DNA from: Pseudomonadales bacterium
GTDB lineage: Bacteria > Pseudomonadota > Gammaproteobacteria > Pseudomonadales > Azotimanducaceae
DNA length: 64,000 nt
Direction of reading: 5' to 3'
NCBI GenBank assembly: GCA_022827905.1
Contig: JAJEIQ010000054.1
Location: 62,001 to 126,000 of the forward strand
In this document: positions 22,888 to 31,524 of the stretch, piece by piece
Numbering within the stretch: position 1 is the stretch's first letter
Layout of the letters: each line of letters begins with the position of its first letter
Notes under the pieces: generated by a model
Databases searched by the model: none
What the model was told of the DNA's origin: nothing
Seen by the model: only the letters and a program-made list of their open reading frames with translations
Made by a program: the position numbers and the translations under genes

Positions 22888-25821
22888 TCAAGCGATCTGC
22901 CTTTTGACGAGTTCCTTGAATGTCCCGTCAACCGCCACGAGTTCATCGAAGGAGCCGCTTTGCACGACCTTTCCGGCCTGCATGACATAGATGCGGTCGG
23001 CCTGCTCCAAAGTGGACAGGCGGTGGGCAATGACGATCCGGGTGGAGGTCAAGAGCGCCAGGTTCTGCATGACTTCGGCCTGGTTTTCGTTGTCGAGCCA
23101 ATTGGTCGCCTCATCGAGCAGCATGACCCGCGGACCGCCGATCAACGACCGGGCGATGGTGACGCGCTGGCTTTCGCCTCCGGACAGGACCGAGCCGCTG
23201 GCCCCGACCATGGTCATCATGCCCATGGGCATGGCCTTGATCTCGTCCTCGATTTCAGCGCTTCGCGCCGCCTGCCAGACCTCGTCGAAGCTGGTTCCCT
23301 CATGATGCGCGACGATGTTGTCCCAGATGTCCTGGGGATGGAGCCCCACCGCCTGCGGCACCGCGCCGATGTTGCGGCGCACCTGCTTCAAGTTGAGGTG
23401 CCGGAGATCGCGTCCATCGTAGTACACCGCGCCGGCGGATGGCCGGTCGAGCCCCAACGCCAGCCGGAACAGGGTGCTCTTGCCGGCACCGGACTCACCG
23501 GCAATCGCGATGAATTCGCCGGGACGGGCGCGAATCGTGACGTCGTCGAGAATCAACGGGCCGTCCGGGTCGTAGCGAAAGGAGATGCGGTCGAACAGCA
23601 CTTCACCGCCCAGGTGGTCGACCGGTTCGCCTTCGACATCGGCTTCGGGCGCCGCGGCGAGCAGCGGACCCATCTGCTCAAAGGCTGGCAGCGCGGCGGC
23701 AACGGTGCCGAAGGACTCGCCGAGCCGGGCGGTGGCGGACTGGAAGGCGATGAAGACGGTGTAAACAACGAGAAAATCGGCGACCGGAAAGTTTCGATCG
23801 CCCATTGAGGACACCGCGAAGAGCAGTGCGCCGGCGGCGACAAAGGGAAGGCCTGCGCCAAATGCGCGCGCGTGTCCTTCAAGTGCGCCGAGTTCGAGTT
23901 CCGCTCGCTTCTGCTTGCGGTAATCCCGCGCCCAAATGGCGAAAGCCGATCCTTCGGCGTTTTCCACACGCAGCTTGGCGATGCCGCCGATGATCTGGAA
24001 CAGTCGGCCTGTGACGCGGCGCGTAGCGCTGATCATCCTCCCGTAAGGTGCAATTTGGCGCAGCCCAAGGGCTGCGGTGAACAGCAGCGAAACGAGGCTG
24101 AAGGCGACGGCGATGGTGCCCAAGGTGGCGTCGTAGAAGTAAATGACGGCAAACACCGGCAACAGAAAGATCGATGACAGCAGGCTGTCGGCGACGACGC
24201 CCTGCAGGCCATCGCGCAGGTTCTGAAAGGTCATGCCCGACATGGCCAGGTCGCCAGCGGGCTGGCGGCGCAGAACGTTGGACGGCAGGTGCATGAGGCG
24301 ATCCCAGAAGGCGGCTTCGAGCCTTGATGCCGAGCGGCCCTCAAGCCGCATCATGGCCGTGCTTTGCAGCAGGTGCAGCAGCGCGCCAAGCAGGCCGAAC
24401 CCTGCCAGTGCCACTGCCACCACATAAAGCGCTCCGGCGCTGCCGCCCATCGCGGCCTGATGGGCAACGAACCCCAGCGCGAACGCCGGCAGCAGCTTGA
24501 TCAAACCGCCTGGAAGACCGGCAATCACCAGACGTGCCAGATCTCCGCCGGAACCGCGCAGGGCGATGTCCAGCAAGTCCTTCGGCTGCACGGTGCCTGA
24601 GGGCAGTGGCCGATAGAACATCCAAGCTTCCTGGGTCAGGGCGCTGGCGCGGTCCGCGGTTACCCGGACACCGCGCTTGGTGGTCGGATCGACTTCCCGA
24701 TAGCGCCCGAACGCTCCGGGCAGCAGCGCGACGGGCTGGCCGTCCTCGGCGCGGAAGGCAAGCATCGCAGTGCTGTCGCTGCGCCACCAGCCGCCCTCGG
24801 ATTCCAATCGCACGCGGCGGGCGCGCACACCGGAGGCATCAAGCACGTCAACTAGGCTGATCGGAGACTCGGATGGCCCTGACCGCGCTGGAATCCTGAA
24901 TTCGATGCCTTGGTGACGACCGATGATGCGCAGGGCATCCACCAACGCCCGGTCCTCGGCTTGGGCATCCCTTCCAACTGGCTGGTTGTAGATGTTGAAG
25001 AGCCGCGCTCTGGCCCCAAGCTCAGCGGTGCGGCGGCTCGTTGTGCGCTCCCGTTCAAGATTCGCGTCATCGACCACGGCCAGTCGGCGGTTGAGGCGCT
25101 CCAAGTTGAAGGCCACCGCGTGAAAGAAGGCGAGCGCCGGCAGCAGCAGGCCCTCCCGGGCCAGCGTTTCAGTTGACTTGCCGGAGACCGTCGCTTCGTC
25201 GAACAAGGTGAGCCAACTGGTCCTCGTCAGCGGCACCACGGCTTCCCTAACCCCCGCCTCGGCGAGTTCGGCGTGATCGACAAGATCCATGAACACGCTG
25301 GCGCCGCTCGGTGGCCCGGATGCCCAGACCACGCCGCGCCGGGCCGACAGCGTGCAGGGCTTAAGCGTTTGCGCCCGGCCGGATTGGGCCAGCGCCGTCA
25401 GACGCGGAATGGGGTTGGTGAAACGGGAAAGCGTGTCCGTCATGGCATTCAGCCAAGCGTCGATCTGCTTTGCGAGTTCGTGTGGATGAACCTCGGACAG
25501 CTTGGATGCCGGCAAGCGCTTCAGCAGGGTGCCCGGCAATCCCTTGGCCGTCAGGCTGAGGGTGGTGTCCTGGTCTTGTTCGTCCGGCGCCACGCCCGGT
25601 AGCAAGCCGCCCGATTGGCAGCGCAACAGATGCTGTGGCGTGGCCCGCTGCACCCCGTCCTCGAACTCAATCAGGAACAGATCGACGGTGCCCTGATCGA
25701 TGAACCAGACGCTCTCGGAATCGTCGAGTTGCAGCGGCAAGTTGCCGGCGCAGGGCACAGACTCGCCGAAGCGAGCGGCAAGTTCCGCCATTGAGGCGTA
25801 TTCAGGTGCTGCGTCCTGCAT
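22888..25821 (-). CDS. NHLM-type ABC exporter, second subunit (NHLM_micro_ABC2-like)
   Basis: A 977-residue exporter half matching the NHLM_micro_ABC2 family, which accompanies NHLP-leader peptides. The first 400 or so residues are a soluble domain in place of a C39 peptidase (starting with a sensor-like segment containing SVWFIDQGTVDLFLIEF). About six membrane helices follow over 430-720. The ATPase domain has Walker A GESGAGKST, signature LSGGESQ and Walker B VMLLDEATNWLD. Its start overlaps the stop of the C39-containing partner by one base; the two should form a heterodimer. It lies at the end of the operon that begins with the MMPL permease. Confidence 0.9.
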   Translation of the reverse strand: MQDAAPEYASMAELAARFGESVPCAGNLPLQLDDSESVWFIDQGTVDLFLIEFEDGVQRATPQHLLRCQSGGLLPGVAPDEQDQDTTLSLTAKGLPGTLLKRLPASKLSEVHPHELAKQIDAWLNAMTDTLSRFTNPIPRLTALAQSGRAQTLKPCTLSARRGVVWASGPPSGASVFMDLVDHAELAEAGVREAVVPLTRTSWLTLFDEATVSGKSTETLAREGLLLPALAFFHAVAFNLERLNRRLAVVDDANLERERTTSRRTAELGARARLFNIYNQPVGRDAQAEDRALVDALRIIGRHQGIEFRIPARSGPSESPISLVDVLDASGVRARRVRLESEGGWWRSDSTAMLAFRAEDGQPVALLPGAFGRYREVDPTTKRGVRVTADRASALTQEAWMFYRPLPSGTVQPKDLLDIALRGSGGDLARLVIAGLPGGLIKLLPAFALGFVAHQAAMGGSAGALYVVAVALAGFGLLGALLHLLQSTAMMRLEGRSASRLEAAFWDRLMHLPSNVLRRQPAGDLAMSGMTFQNLRDGLQGVVADSLLSSIFLLPVFAVIYFYDATLGTIAVAFSLVSLLFTAALGLRQIAPYGRMISATRRVTGRLFQIIGGIAKLRVENAEGSAFAIWARDYRKQKRAELELGALEGHARAFGAGLPFVAAGALLFAVSSMGDRNFPVADFLVVYTVFIAFQSATARLGESFGTVAAALPAFEQMGPLLAAAPEADVEGEPVDHLGGEVLFDRISFRYDPDGPLILDDVTIRARPGEFIAIAGESGAGKSTLFRLALGLDRPSAGAVYYDGRDLRHLNLKQVRRNIGAVPQAVGLHPQDIWDNIVAHHEGTSFDEVWQAARSAEIEDEIKAMPMGMMTMVGASGSVLSGGESQRVTIARSLIGGPRVMLLDEATNWLDNENQAEVMQNLALLTSTRIVIAHRLSTLEQADRIYVMQAGKVVQSGSFDELVAVDGTFKELVKRQIA

Positions 25822-28031
25822 CAGCCTGACTTCACCAGCTTGAAATAGGTGCCGTCTTCGTCGGCAATCAACTCGTCATGGGTGCCGCGCTGCACTTCAA
25901 CGCCCTTGTCGAGCACGATGATCTCGTCGCAGTCGCGCACGGTGCTGAGTCGATGGGCCACGATCAGGCAGGTGACGCCGCGACGCCGCAAGGCGTCATC
26001 CACCGTTTTCTCCGTCGCGGCATCGAGGGCGCTGGTCGCCTCGTCCAGGATGAGCACCGTCGGATTGCCGGCCAACGCCCGGGCGATCTCCAGCCGCTGG
26101 CGCTGGCCGCCGCTGAAGTTCGCGCCCCCTTCCTCCACGACAGTCGAATAGCCCTGCGGCCTCACCAGGATTTCGTCATGGATGCAGGCATCCCGGGTTG
26201 CGGCGATGACGACCTCGTCCGGAACGGCCGGGTTCCACAGGGTGATGTTGTCGCGCACCGAGGCCGAAAAAAGCACAACCTCCTGATCCACCATGGAAAC
26301 TGACCGCCGCAGCACTTCCTCCGGTATCTCATCGCGCTGATGGCCATCAAACAGGATTTCTCCGGACCAAGGCTGATAGACGCCCGAAACCAAGCGCGCC
26401 AATGTTGATTTGCCGGAACCGCTCGGACCGACCAGGGCGACCCGCTGGCCGGCCCTGAGCGTCAAGTTGAAGTCCTTGATCAAGGGTGGCCGGCTCTTGT
26501 TGAACCCGAAGGTCAGGTTTCGCAATTCCAGCCGGCCGGCAAGCTGGAGGCGGCCATTGAACGTGGGAATTGATTGCGACTCCGGGCTGCGGCGGCTGAA
26601 GACGGGGTCTTCAGCGGTCCTGGAGATGTCTTCCAGCCGTTGCAGGTCGGTTTCGAGGGCTTGGCGTTTGTCGGCGAACTCCAAGTAACGCCCGACCGGC
26701 GCCAGAAACATCTCCGCTAGGATGTAGAACCCCACCAGTGCCCCCAAGGTCATTTCCCCCGTCATGACCAAGCTGCCGCCCAGACCCAGAATCACTGCGC
26801 TGCGCAGAACGGCGACCAAGCCCGGAAGTGCGGCATTGACGGAGGCCAGTTCCGCGTGGTGCTGGCGCGCCTGCAGTTCGCGGGCCTGCTGACCGCTCCA
26901 ACGGGAAAAGAACCGGTCGTCCGCCCCGGTCATGCGCAGGTTGTCGGCATGGCTCAGCATCTGCATGCCAACGCCGATCAGCAACCCCTGTTCGCGCCGC
27001 ATCGCCTGGCTTCGGACCACCCGAAGCCCATTGAGGAGGTGGGCCAACACGCCGTGCAGGAAGGCCAGCGCCAGCACAGCCAAGGCCAGCCGGAAGTCGT
27101 AGGCCAACATCGCGACCAGCAGCACCACACTCATGCCCATATCGACGATGAGCACAAGAAACTGGTCCGTCAGGTTTTTGGCGATTCGGTCGATGGACGA
27201 AACGCGATCGGTCAAATCGCCCACCATCCGGTGATGAAAAAACTCCACCGGCAGGCGCAGCAGCCTTGAGAAGCCTTGATCGTAGCCAAGCACCGATATT
27301 CGGGTTGCGAGCCGCTTCAGGAACCGGTGCTTCAGCAGGGACAGGATGTAAACTAGGATGCCGCCGCCCAGCAAGGCGGCTACCAATGCGCGCCAGGGGC
27401 CGTGGCCTTCCAAGACCTGATCCACGAAAACGCCTAGGGATGCGGGTATGACGAGCGCCAGCAACGTCAGCATGAGCGCACAGGCAGCCACCCCGGCAAG
27501 CACGCCCCAGGCGCCGTCGAGCAAGGCGCCCAACTGCCTGAACAAGCCCGGTCGCTCGCCGCCCGGCGCGAAGCCCTCGCCGGGCTTGAAGCGCAGCGCG
27601 ATGCGGCTGTAGCCCTTGGCGAACTCCTCCGCGGAAAGCCTGCGCCGCCCGGTGGCCGGGTCATTGAGATGGAAATGCTTGTCGTCGAACCCTTCCAGAA
27701 CCACGAAATGGCTGAACTGCCAGAACAGGATTAGCGGCAAGTCCAGCATTTTGAGTTGGTCGGCGCCCACGCTGAGCCCGCTGCATTCCAGGCCATAGTG
27801 CTTGGCGGCGCGCGAGACGCTGGCGGCGCTGCTGCCATCCCGGCTGACCTCGCACTTTTCGCGCAGCTCGGTGAGCGGCACCCAGCGCCCGAAGTGGGCA
27901 AGCACGCTGCCAAGGCAGGCGGCGCCGCACTCCGTCGCGTGCATCTGCAACGTGACCGGCGTGACTACCCTCCGCTTAGAAGGCTTCGATGCGGCCTTGC
28001 CGCCAGCTCCCTTGGAGGCCTGCGGCGTCAT
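25821..28031 (-). CDS. NHLM-type ABC exporter with C39 peptidase (NHLM_micro_ABC1-like)
   Basis: A 736-residue leader-cleaving exporter. The N-terminal C39 peptidase has Cys35 in HATECGAACLG, His in FSHFVVLEGF and Asp in LNDPATG, so it should be active and is the best candidate to cut the precursor after Gly78. A membrane domain (about 185-470) and ATPase domain follow, with Walker A GPSGSGKST, signature FSGGQRQRLEIARAL and Walker B VLILDEATSALD. The N-terminus has a short basic Lys/Ser-rich extension before the peptidase. It overlaps the ABC2 gene by one base and follows the HlyD-like gene after one base. Confidence 0.93.
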   Translation of the reverse strand: MTPQASKGAGGKAASKPSKRRVVTPVTLQMHATECGAACLGSVLAHFGRWVPLTELREKCEVSRDGSSAASVSRAAKHYGLECSGLSVGADQLKMLDLPLILFWQFSHFVVLEGFDDKHFHLNDPATGRRRLSAEEFAKGYSRIALRFKPGEGFAPGGERPGLFRQLGALLDGAWGVLAGVAACALMLTLLALVIPASLGVFVDQVLEGHGPWRALVAALLGGGILVYILSLLKHRFLKRLATRISVLGYDQGFSRLLRLPVEFFHHRMVGDLTDRVSSIDRIAKNLTDQFLVLIVDMGMSVVLLVAMLAYDFRLALAVLALAFLHGVLAHLLNGLRVVRSQAMRREQGLLIGVGMQMLSHADNLRMTGADDRFFSRWSGQQARELQARQHHAELASVNAALPGLVAVLRSAVILGLGGSLVMTGEMTLGALVGFYILAEMFLAPVGRYLEFADKRQALETDLQRLEDISRTAEDPVFSRRSPESQSIPTFNGRLQLAGRLELRNLTFGFNKSRPPLIKDFNLTLRAGQRVALVGPSGSGKSTLARLVSGVYQPWSGEILFDGHQRDEIPEEVLRRSVSMVDQEVVLFSASVRDNITLWNPAVPDEVVIAATRDACIHDEILVRPQGYSTVVEEGGANFSGGQRQRLEIARALAGNPTVLILDEATSALDAATEKTVDDALRRRGVTCLIVAHRLSTVRDCDEIIVLDKGVEVQRGTHDELIADEDGTYFKLVKSG

Positions 28032-28032
28032 T

Positions 28033-28578
28033 TTACGATCGCGTCATGCTGAAAAGCGTGACCGGAGGCTGTCTGCCAACTTCGATGACGATGCGGCACT
28101 GCCGGCCCGCGATGGCTGCCGGATCAATCCCCTCATCGAGTGCGAGTTCGATGCGCTGCAGGGACCCCCGTGCCGCCGATTCAATCGCGGTGGCCCCTTC
28201 CGGGAAGGGCACGGCGGCGATGGTCGCAACCCTGCCGGCCAGCGCGCCGGCCGCGCCGTCGGACGGGGCCAGCTCGATCACCGCGGGCATGTCGGCTTCG
28301 ATGTGCGATGCCACGCCTCTCTCCACCCAAGCAAGCGCCTGCACAGATGGGTTGTCCGCGCTCGCGCCTGCTTCGACCAGCACGCCGTCAAGGGCAATGG
28401 TCCGGGCGACGCTGCCGAGGAAGAGCCAGCCGGCGAGGACCGACAGGAACAAGCCGATGACCGCCACCAGCAGACGCTCTCGGGGCGTGGAAATGGTGAG
28501 CAGCCGGTCGATCTGCTCACGCTCCTCCTTGGCCTCGGCAACCATGTTGTGAAAGGAGTCGAGTGGATTACTGAACAT
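28033..28578 (-). CDS. Very short HlyD-like secretion accessory protein of the NHLM system
   Basis: A 181-residue protein with a cytoplasmic N-terminus, one transmembrane helix (LLVAVIGLFLSVLAGWLFLG, about 36-55) and a small periplasmic beta-rich domain (GRVATIAAVPFPEGA, then CRIVIEVGRQPPVTLF). Position and the N-terminal layout match the HlyD-type partner of NHLM exporters, which is normally over 400 residues with a long coiled coil; here the coiled coil and lipoyl parts are absent. It overlaps the MMPL gene by 11 bases and precedes the C39 exporter by one base. Whether it still contacts an outer-membrane channel is doubtful. Confidence 0.65.
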   Translation of the reverse strand: MFSNPLDSFHNMVAEAKEEREQIDRLLTISTPRERLLVAVIGLFLSVLAGWLFLGSVARTIALDGVLVEAGASADNPSVQALAWVERGVASHIEADMPAVIELAPSDGAAGALAGRVATIAAVPFPEGATAIESAARGSLQRIELALDEGIDPAAIAGRQCRIVIEVGRQPPVTLFSMTRS

Positions 28579-30910
28579 GATGTCGGGCAGCCTCCTTGGA
28601 ATCTCGGTCCACCGCCGTCAGCAGCGCCGGCAGCAGCGACAGGTCGGCAATGAGGGCAAAGCCGATGATCATCGCGGTCAAGACCCCTACCTGCCCGGTT
28701 GGAACGAACGGGGAAAAGACGAAGATCAGGAAACCGGCCACCAGCACGACCGTGGTGGTGATCAGGGCTCTGCCGGCCGTGTCGAACGCGTAACGCACCG
28801 CGTCTTCGGGATCTTGGCCGTACTCACGCCGCGCGCGGCGGTACTTGCTGAGAAAATGCACTGTGTCGTCCACGACGATGCCCACGGTCATGGCTGCCAC
28901 GACGGACAGCGAGAGCCCCACCTGTCCGACGGTCAACCCCCAGACGCCAAAGCCCAGCACGGCTGGAATCAGGTTGGGAACGACGCTGATCAGGCCCAGC
29001 CGCAGCGAGCGCAGCACGAACAGGAGAATGGCGGATATGGCCAGCAGCACCACCACCGTCCCGACCAGCATGGCGCGGATGTTGCGCTGCCCGATGTAGG
29101 CGAACAGCGCCGAGGGACCGGTGCTGTTGACGCTGGCCACATGGGGCGCGTTGTCCTCAAGCCAGGCGCTGGCGCGGGCGTTCAATTCAAGCAGCTCCTG
29201 CGAATCGAGCGTCTCGGCCGATACAGTCACCCGCGTGGCAGTCCTGGATCGGTCAATCTGATTGTTCAGATCCTGGCCAAGCGGCAGCGAAAGTTCGTAG
29301 AGCAGCAGGTATTGCGCCGCCAGTTGCTGGCTTTCCGGAATCCGGTTGGCGGCTGGGTCGTCGCCGTGCATGCTTTTGTTGATCTGGCGAAAGGTGTCGG
29401 TGATGACCGCCACGTGGCGCACCGGCGGCTGCTCGCGGTACCAGTCAGCGAAGTTCGAAACGTCGGCAAGGAACAGGGGATCGGTGACGCCGCCCTCGAC
29501 AGGGGCCTGCAGCGAATACTCCAGCGCGGTGTTGCCGCTCAGGTGAGCGTCCATGAAATCGATGTCTTGGCGGAACTCGACGCTCTTGTCGAAGAAATGG
29601 ACCAGCACGTCGTTGATCTCGTTGCGCGGAATGGCCAGCGCCAGCGCGAGCACGACCGCCGACCAGCCCCAGAACAGCGCCTTTCTGTGGCGCAGCGCCA
29701 TGTCCGCCAGCCGCCTCATGGAGGGTCCGCGCAGCCGCCGTTCCTTCCCGGCGCGAACGGGGAGCAGCGACAGCACGGCCGGCATGAAGGTGACGGAAAG
29801 AGTGAACGAAGCGGCGATGCCGAAAGCGATGAAGATGCCAAGATGGCGGTAGGGCGGCACTTCGGAGAAGTTCATGCTCAGGAACCCGAGCGCGGTGGTG
29901 AGGCTCGCCAGAAACACCGGATGCAGGTTCAATCGCAGGGACTCGACGATTGCGTCGTGCTTTGAATCCCCGGCGCGCAGCCGCTGCTGCAAGGCGACCA
30001 GCAGATGCACGCAGTTTGCCACGACGATCATCAGCACGATGGTCGGCGCCGGCGAGATGGGCGGGGAGAACGGCAAGTCCGCCCAGCCGCCCAGCCCCAT
30101 TGACGCGAATATGGAAAAGACCATCACCATCCCGGTCGCCGCCACCCCGGCCCAACCCCGGGTGAGCACCCCCAGGATCAGGGCCATGAGCAGCAGGCTG
30201 GCGGGCAGGAAGACGATCTGGCTGCTGATCTGGGCATCCACGAAGGTCTGGTTGATCATGACCGTGCCGACGGTGCGAAGGTCCACGCCGGCAAACCGGT
30301 CCTCCGCCTCCTCGGCGAGTGATTTGGCGAATTCGGCCACTTCGGCGATCGCCTCCAGCTGGCCCTCCTCCGGCAACTCAACGGTAACGTTCACAACGCT
30401 GACATCGCCGGCGGCGCCGAGAATGCCACCGGCGATGCGCGGATCGGATAGGGCGATGTCGCGGACGCGCGACCGCGCATCCGCTCGGGTCAGTTCCTGC
30501 GGATCGACGAGATCCCGCACCTGCAGATCGTCGCCGTCGGCGGTGGTGTGCTGGAAGTTGGCGAGCGAGTCCACGCGCCTTGCATAGGGCGTTCGCCAAG
30601 CGGCATCCGTGAGCCAGACGGCGGCGGAGAGCGCCTCCTCCGAGGTGGCGTCGCCGTCGTCCGCAACGATCAGGAAGACGATGTTCTCGTTCTTCCCGTA
30701 GGTGTTCTCCAGCGCCTCCAGCGCCATGAGCTGGGGATTGTCCTCGTCGAAGAAGATGCGGTAGTTGGCCGAAAACTCAAGCCGCGCGCTGCCGATGGAG
30801 GCGGCCGCCACCAAGACCAGTGTGGCCACGATGACCAGCCAGCGGTGCGCGAGCACCCATTCGGCAAATCGCGCTGCGAATTGCCCTGCTTCCTTGCCGT
30901 GCTTGTCCAC
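28568..30910 (-). CDS. MMPL/RND-superfamily permease (hydrophobic-molecule exporter)
   Basis: A protein of about 780 residues with the classic RND layout: one N-terminal helix (LVIVATLVLVAAASIG), a large periplasmic loop, five or six helices, a second helix-loop-helices half, and the signature GIVVDDTVHFLSKYRRAR in the last membrane block. MMPL relatives move lipids, hopanoids and glycolipids. GTG at 30910 is my preferred start; an in-frame TTG at 30949 is also possible. The 3' end overlaps the short HlyD-like gene by 11 bases, putting it in the RiPP exporter operon. With the LolA-like and barrel proteins at 11540-13641 it probably forms an envelope-crossing route, which suggests the product or its carrier is lipophilic. 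Confidence 0.82.
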   Translation of the reverse strand: MDKHGKEAGQFAARFAEWVLAHRWLVIVATLVLVAAASIGSARLEFSANYRIFFDEDNPQLMALEALENTYGKNENIVFLIVADDGDATSEEALSAAVWLTDAAWRTPYARRVDSLANFQHTTADGDDLQVRDLVDPQELTRADARSRVRDIALSDPRIAGGILGAAGDVSVVNVTVELPEEGQLEAIAEVAEFAKSLAEEAEDRFAGVDLRTVGTVMINQTFVDAQISSQIVFLPASLLLMALILGVLTRGWAGVAATGMVMVFSIFASMGLGGWADLPFSPPISPAPTIVLMIVVANCVHLLVALQQRLRAGDSKHDAIVESLRLNLHPVFLASLTTALGFLSMNFSEVPPYRHLGIFIAFGIAASFTLSVTFMPAVLSLLPVRAGKERRLRGPSMRRLADMALRHRKALFWGWSAVVLALALAIPRNEINDVLVHFFDKSVEFRQDIDFMDAHLSGNTALEYSLQAPVEGGVTDPLFLADVSNFADWYREQPPVRHVAVITDTFRQINKSMHGDDPAANRIPESQQLAAQYLLLYELSLPLGQDLNNQIDRSRTATRVTVSAETLDSQELLELNARASAWLEDNAPHVASVNSTGPSALFAYIGQRNIRAMLVGTVVVLLAISAILLFVLRSLRLGLISVVPNLIPAVLGFGVWGLTVGQVGLSLSVVAAMTVGIVVDDTVHFLSKYRRARREYGQDPEDAVRYAFDTAGRALITTTVVLVAGFLIFVFSPFVPTGQVGVLTAMIIGFALIADLSLLPALLTAVDRDSKEAARHHVQ

Positions 30911-30964
30911 AGTGACCCAAGCATACGGTTGCCTGCCCCCGTGCGGCAACCGCCAGTTTCCGGC

Positions 30965-31450
30965 TTAGAAGCGCATCACCTCCGCGCCGAGGTCGGCGAG
31001 GTTGACTATCCCCACGGCGTTGTGGCCTGCCAAGTGCCCGGCGCACTCGCCGGGGTTGAAGATGGTCTGACCCCCTTGCCTGTCCAAGCGATAGAAGTGG
31101 GTGTGGCCGTGCAGTGCCAACTCGTGCTCGGCGCTGAGAAATCCGTCGAACTCCAGCGGGTCGTGCACCACGGCGATGCGCCGGCCATGCCAATGCAATT
31201 CCAGCGGCGGGTCGGCAAATTGGAAGCCGTGGGCGGCAACGGCCCTATCCAGGCTCTTGCGCTCGAGGTCGTTGTTGCCGAAAACGCCGTGCAGGGGCGC
31301 TTTGAGGTGGGCGAAGACGTCCAGGGTCTTGGCTTGGGTGATGTCGCCGGTGTGAATGACGCGCTCGACGCCGGCAGCGTTGAACAGTTCAACGATCCGG
31401 GCAACGTTCTTCAGGTTGTTGTGGGTGTCGCTGACGACGCCAATGCGCAT
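30965..31450 (-). CDS. YfcE/MJ0936-family metallophosphoesterase
   Basis: A 161-residue calcineurin-like phosphodiesterase. The metal-ligand motifs are GVVSDTHNN (Asp, His), HTGDI (Asp), GNND (Asn, Asp), and GHTH near the end. Family members hydrolyse phosphodiesters in vitro; cellular substrates are mostly unknown. The start at 31450 (MRIGVVSD) is where the domain begins; an in-frame upstream start at 31483 is less likely. It lies between the thiolase pair and the RiPP exporter operon, 74 bases from the former and 54 from the latter, all co-directional. Confidence 0.85.
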   Translation of the reverse strand: MRIGVVSDTHNNLKNVARIVELFNAAGVERVIHTGDITQAKTLDVFAHLKAPLHGVFGNNDLERKSLDRAVAAHGFQFADPPLELHWHGRRIAVVHDPLEFDGFLSAEHELALHGHTHFYRLDRQGGQTIFNPGECAGHLAGHNAVGIVNLADLGAEVMRF

Positions 31451-31524
31451 GGGACATCGGGCGCCTGCGCATCTCGACTCCAAGACGCGCAGACGCTCTC
31501 CGACTGATCAGGCCGCCGTTGCAG

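Noticed and set aside
22284-23030. 248-codon minus-strand frame overlapping the oxidase and exporter 3' ends.
   Set aside because: Antisense shadow in a GC-rich genome with low-complexity composition and no recognised domain.
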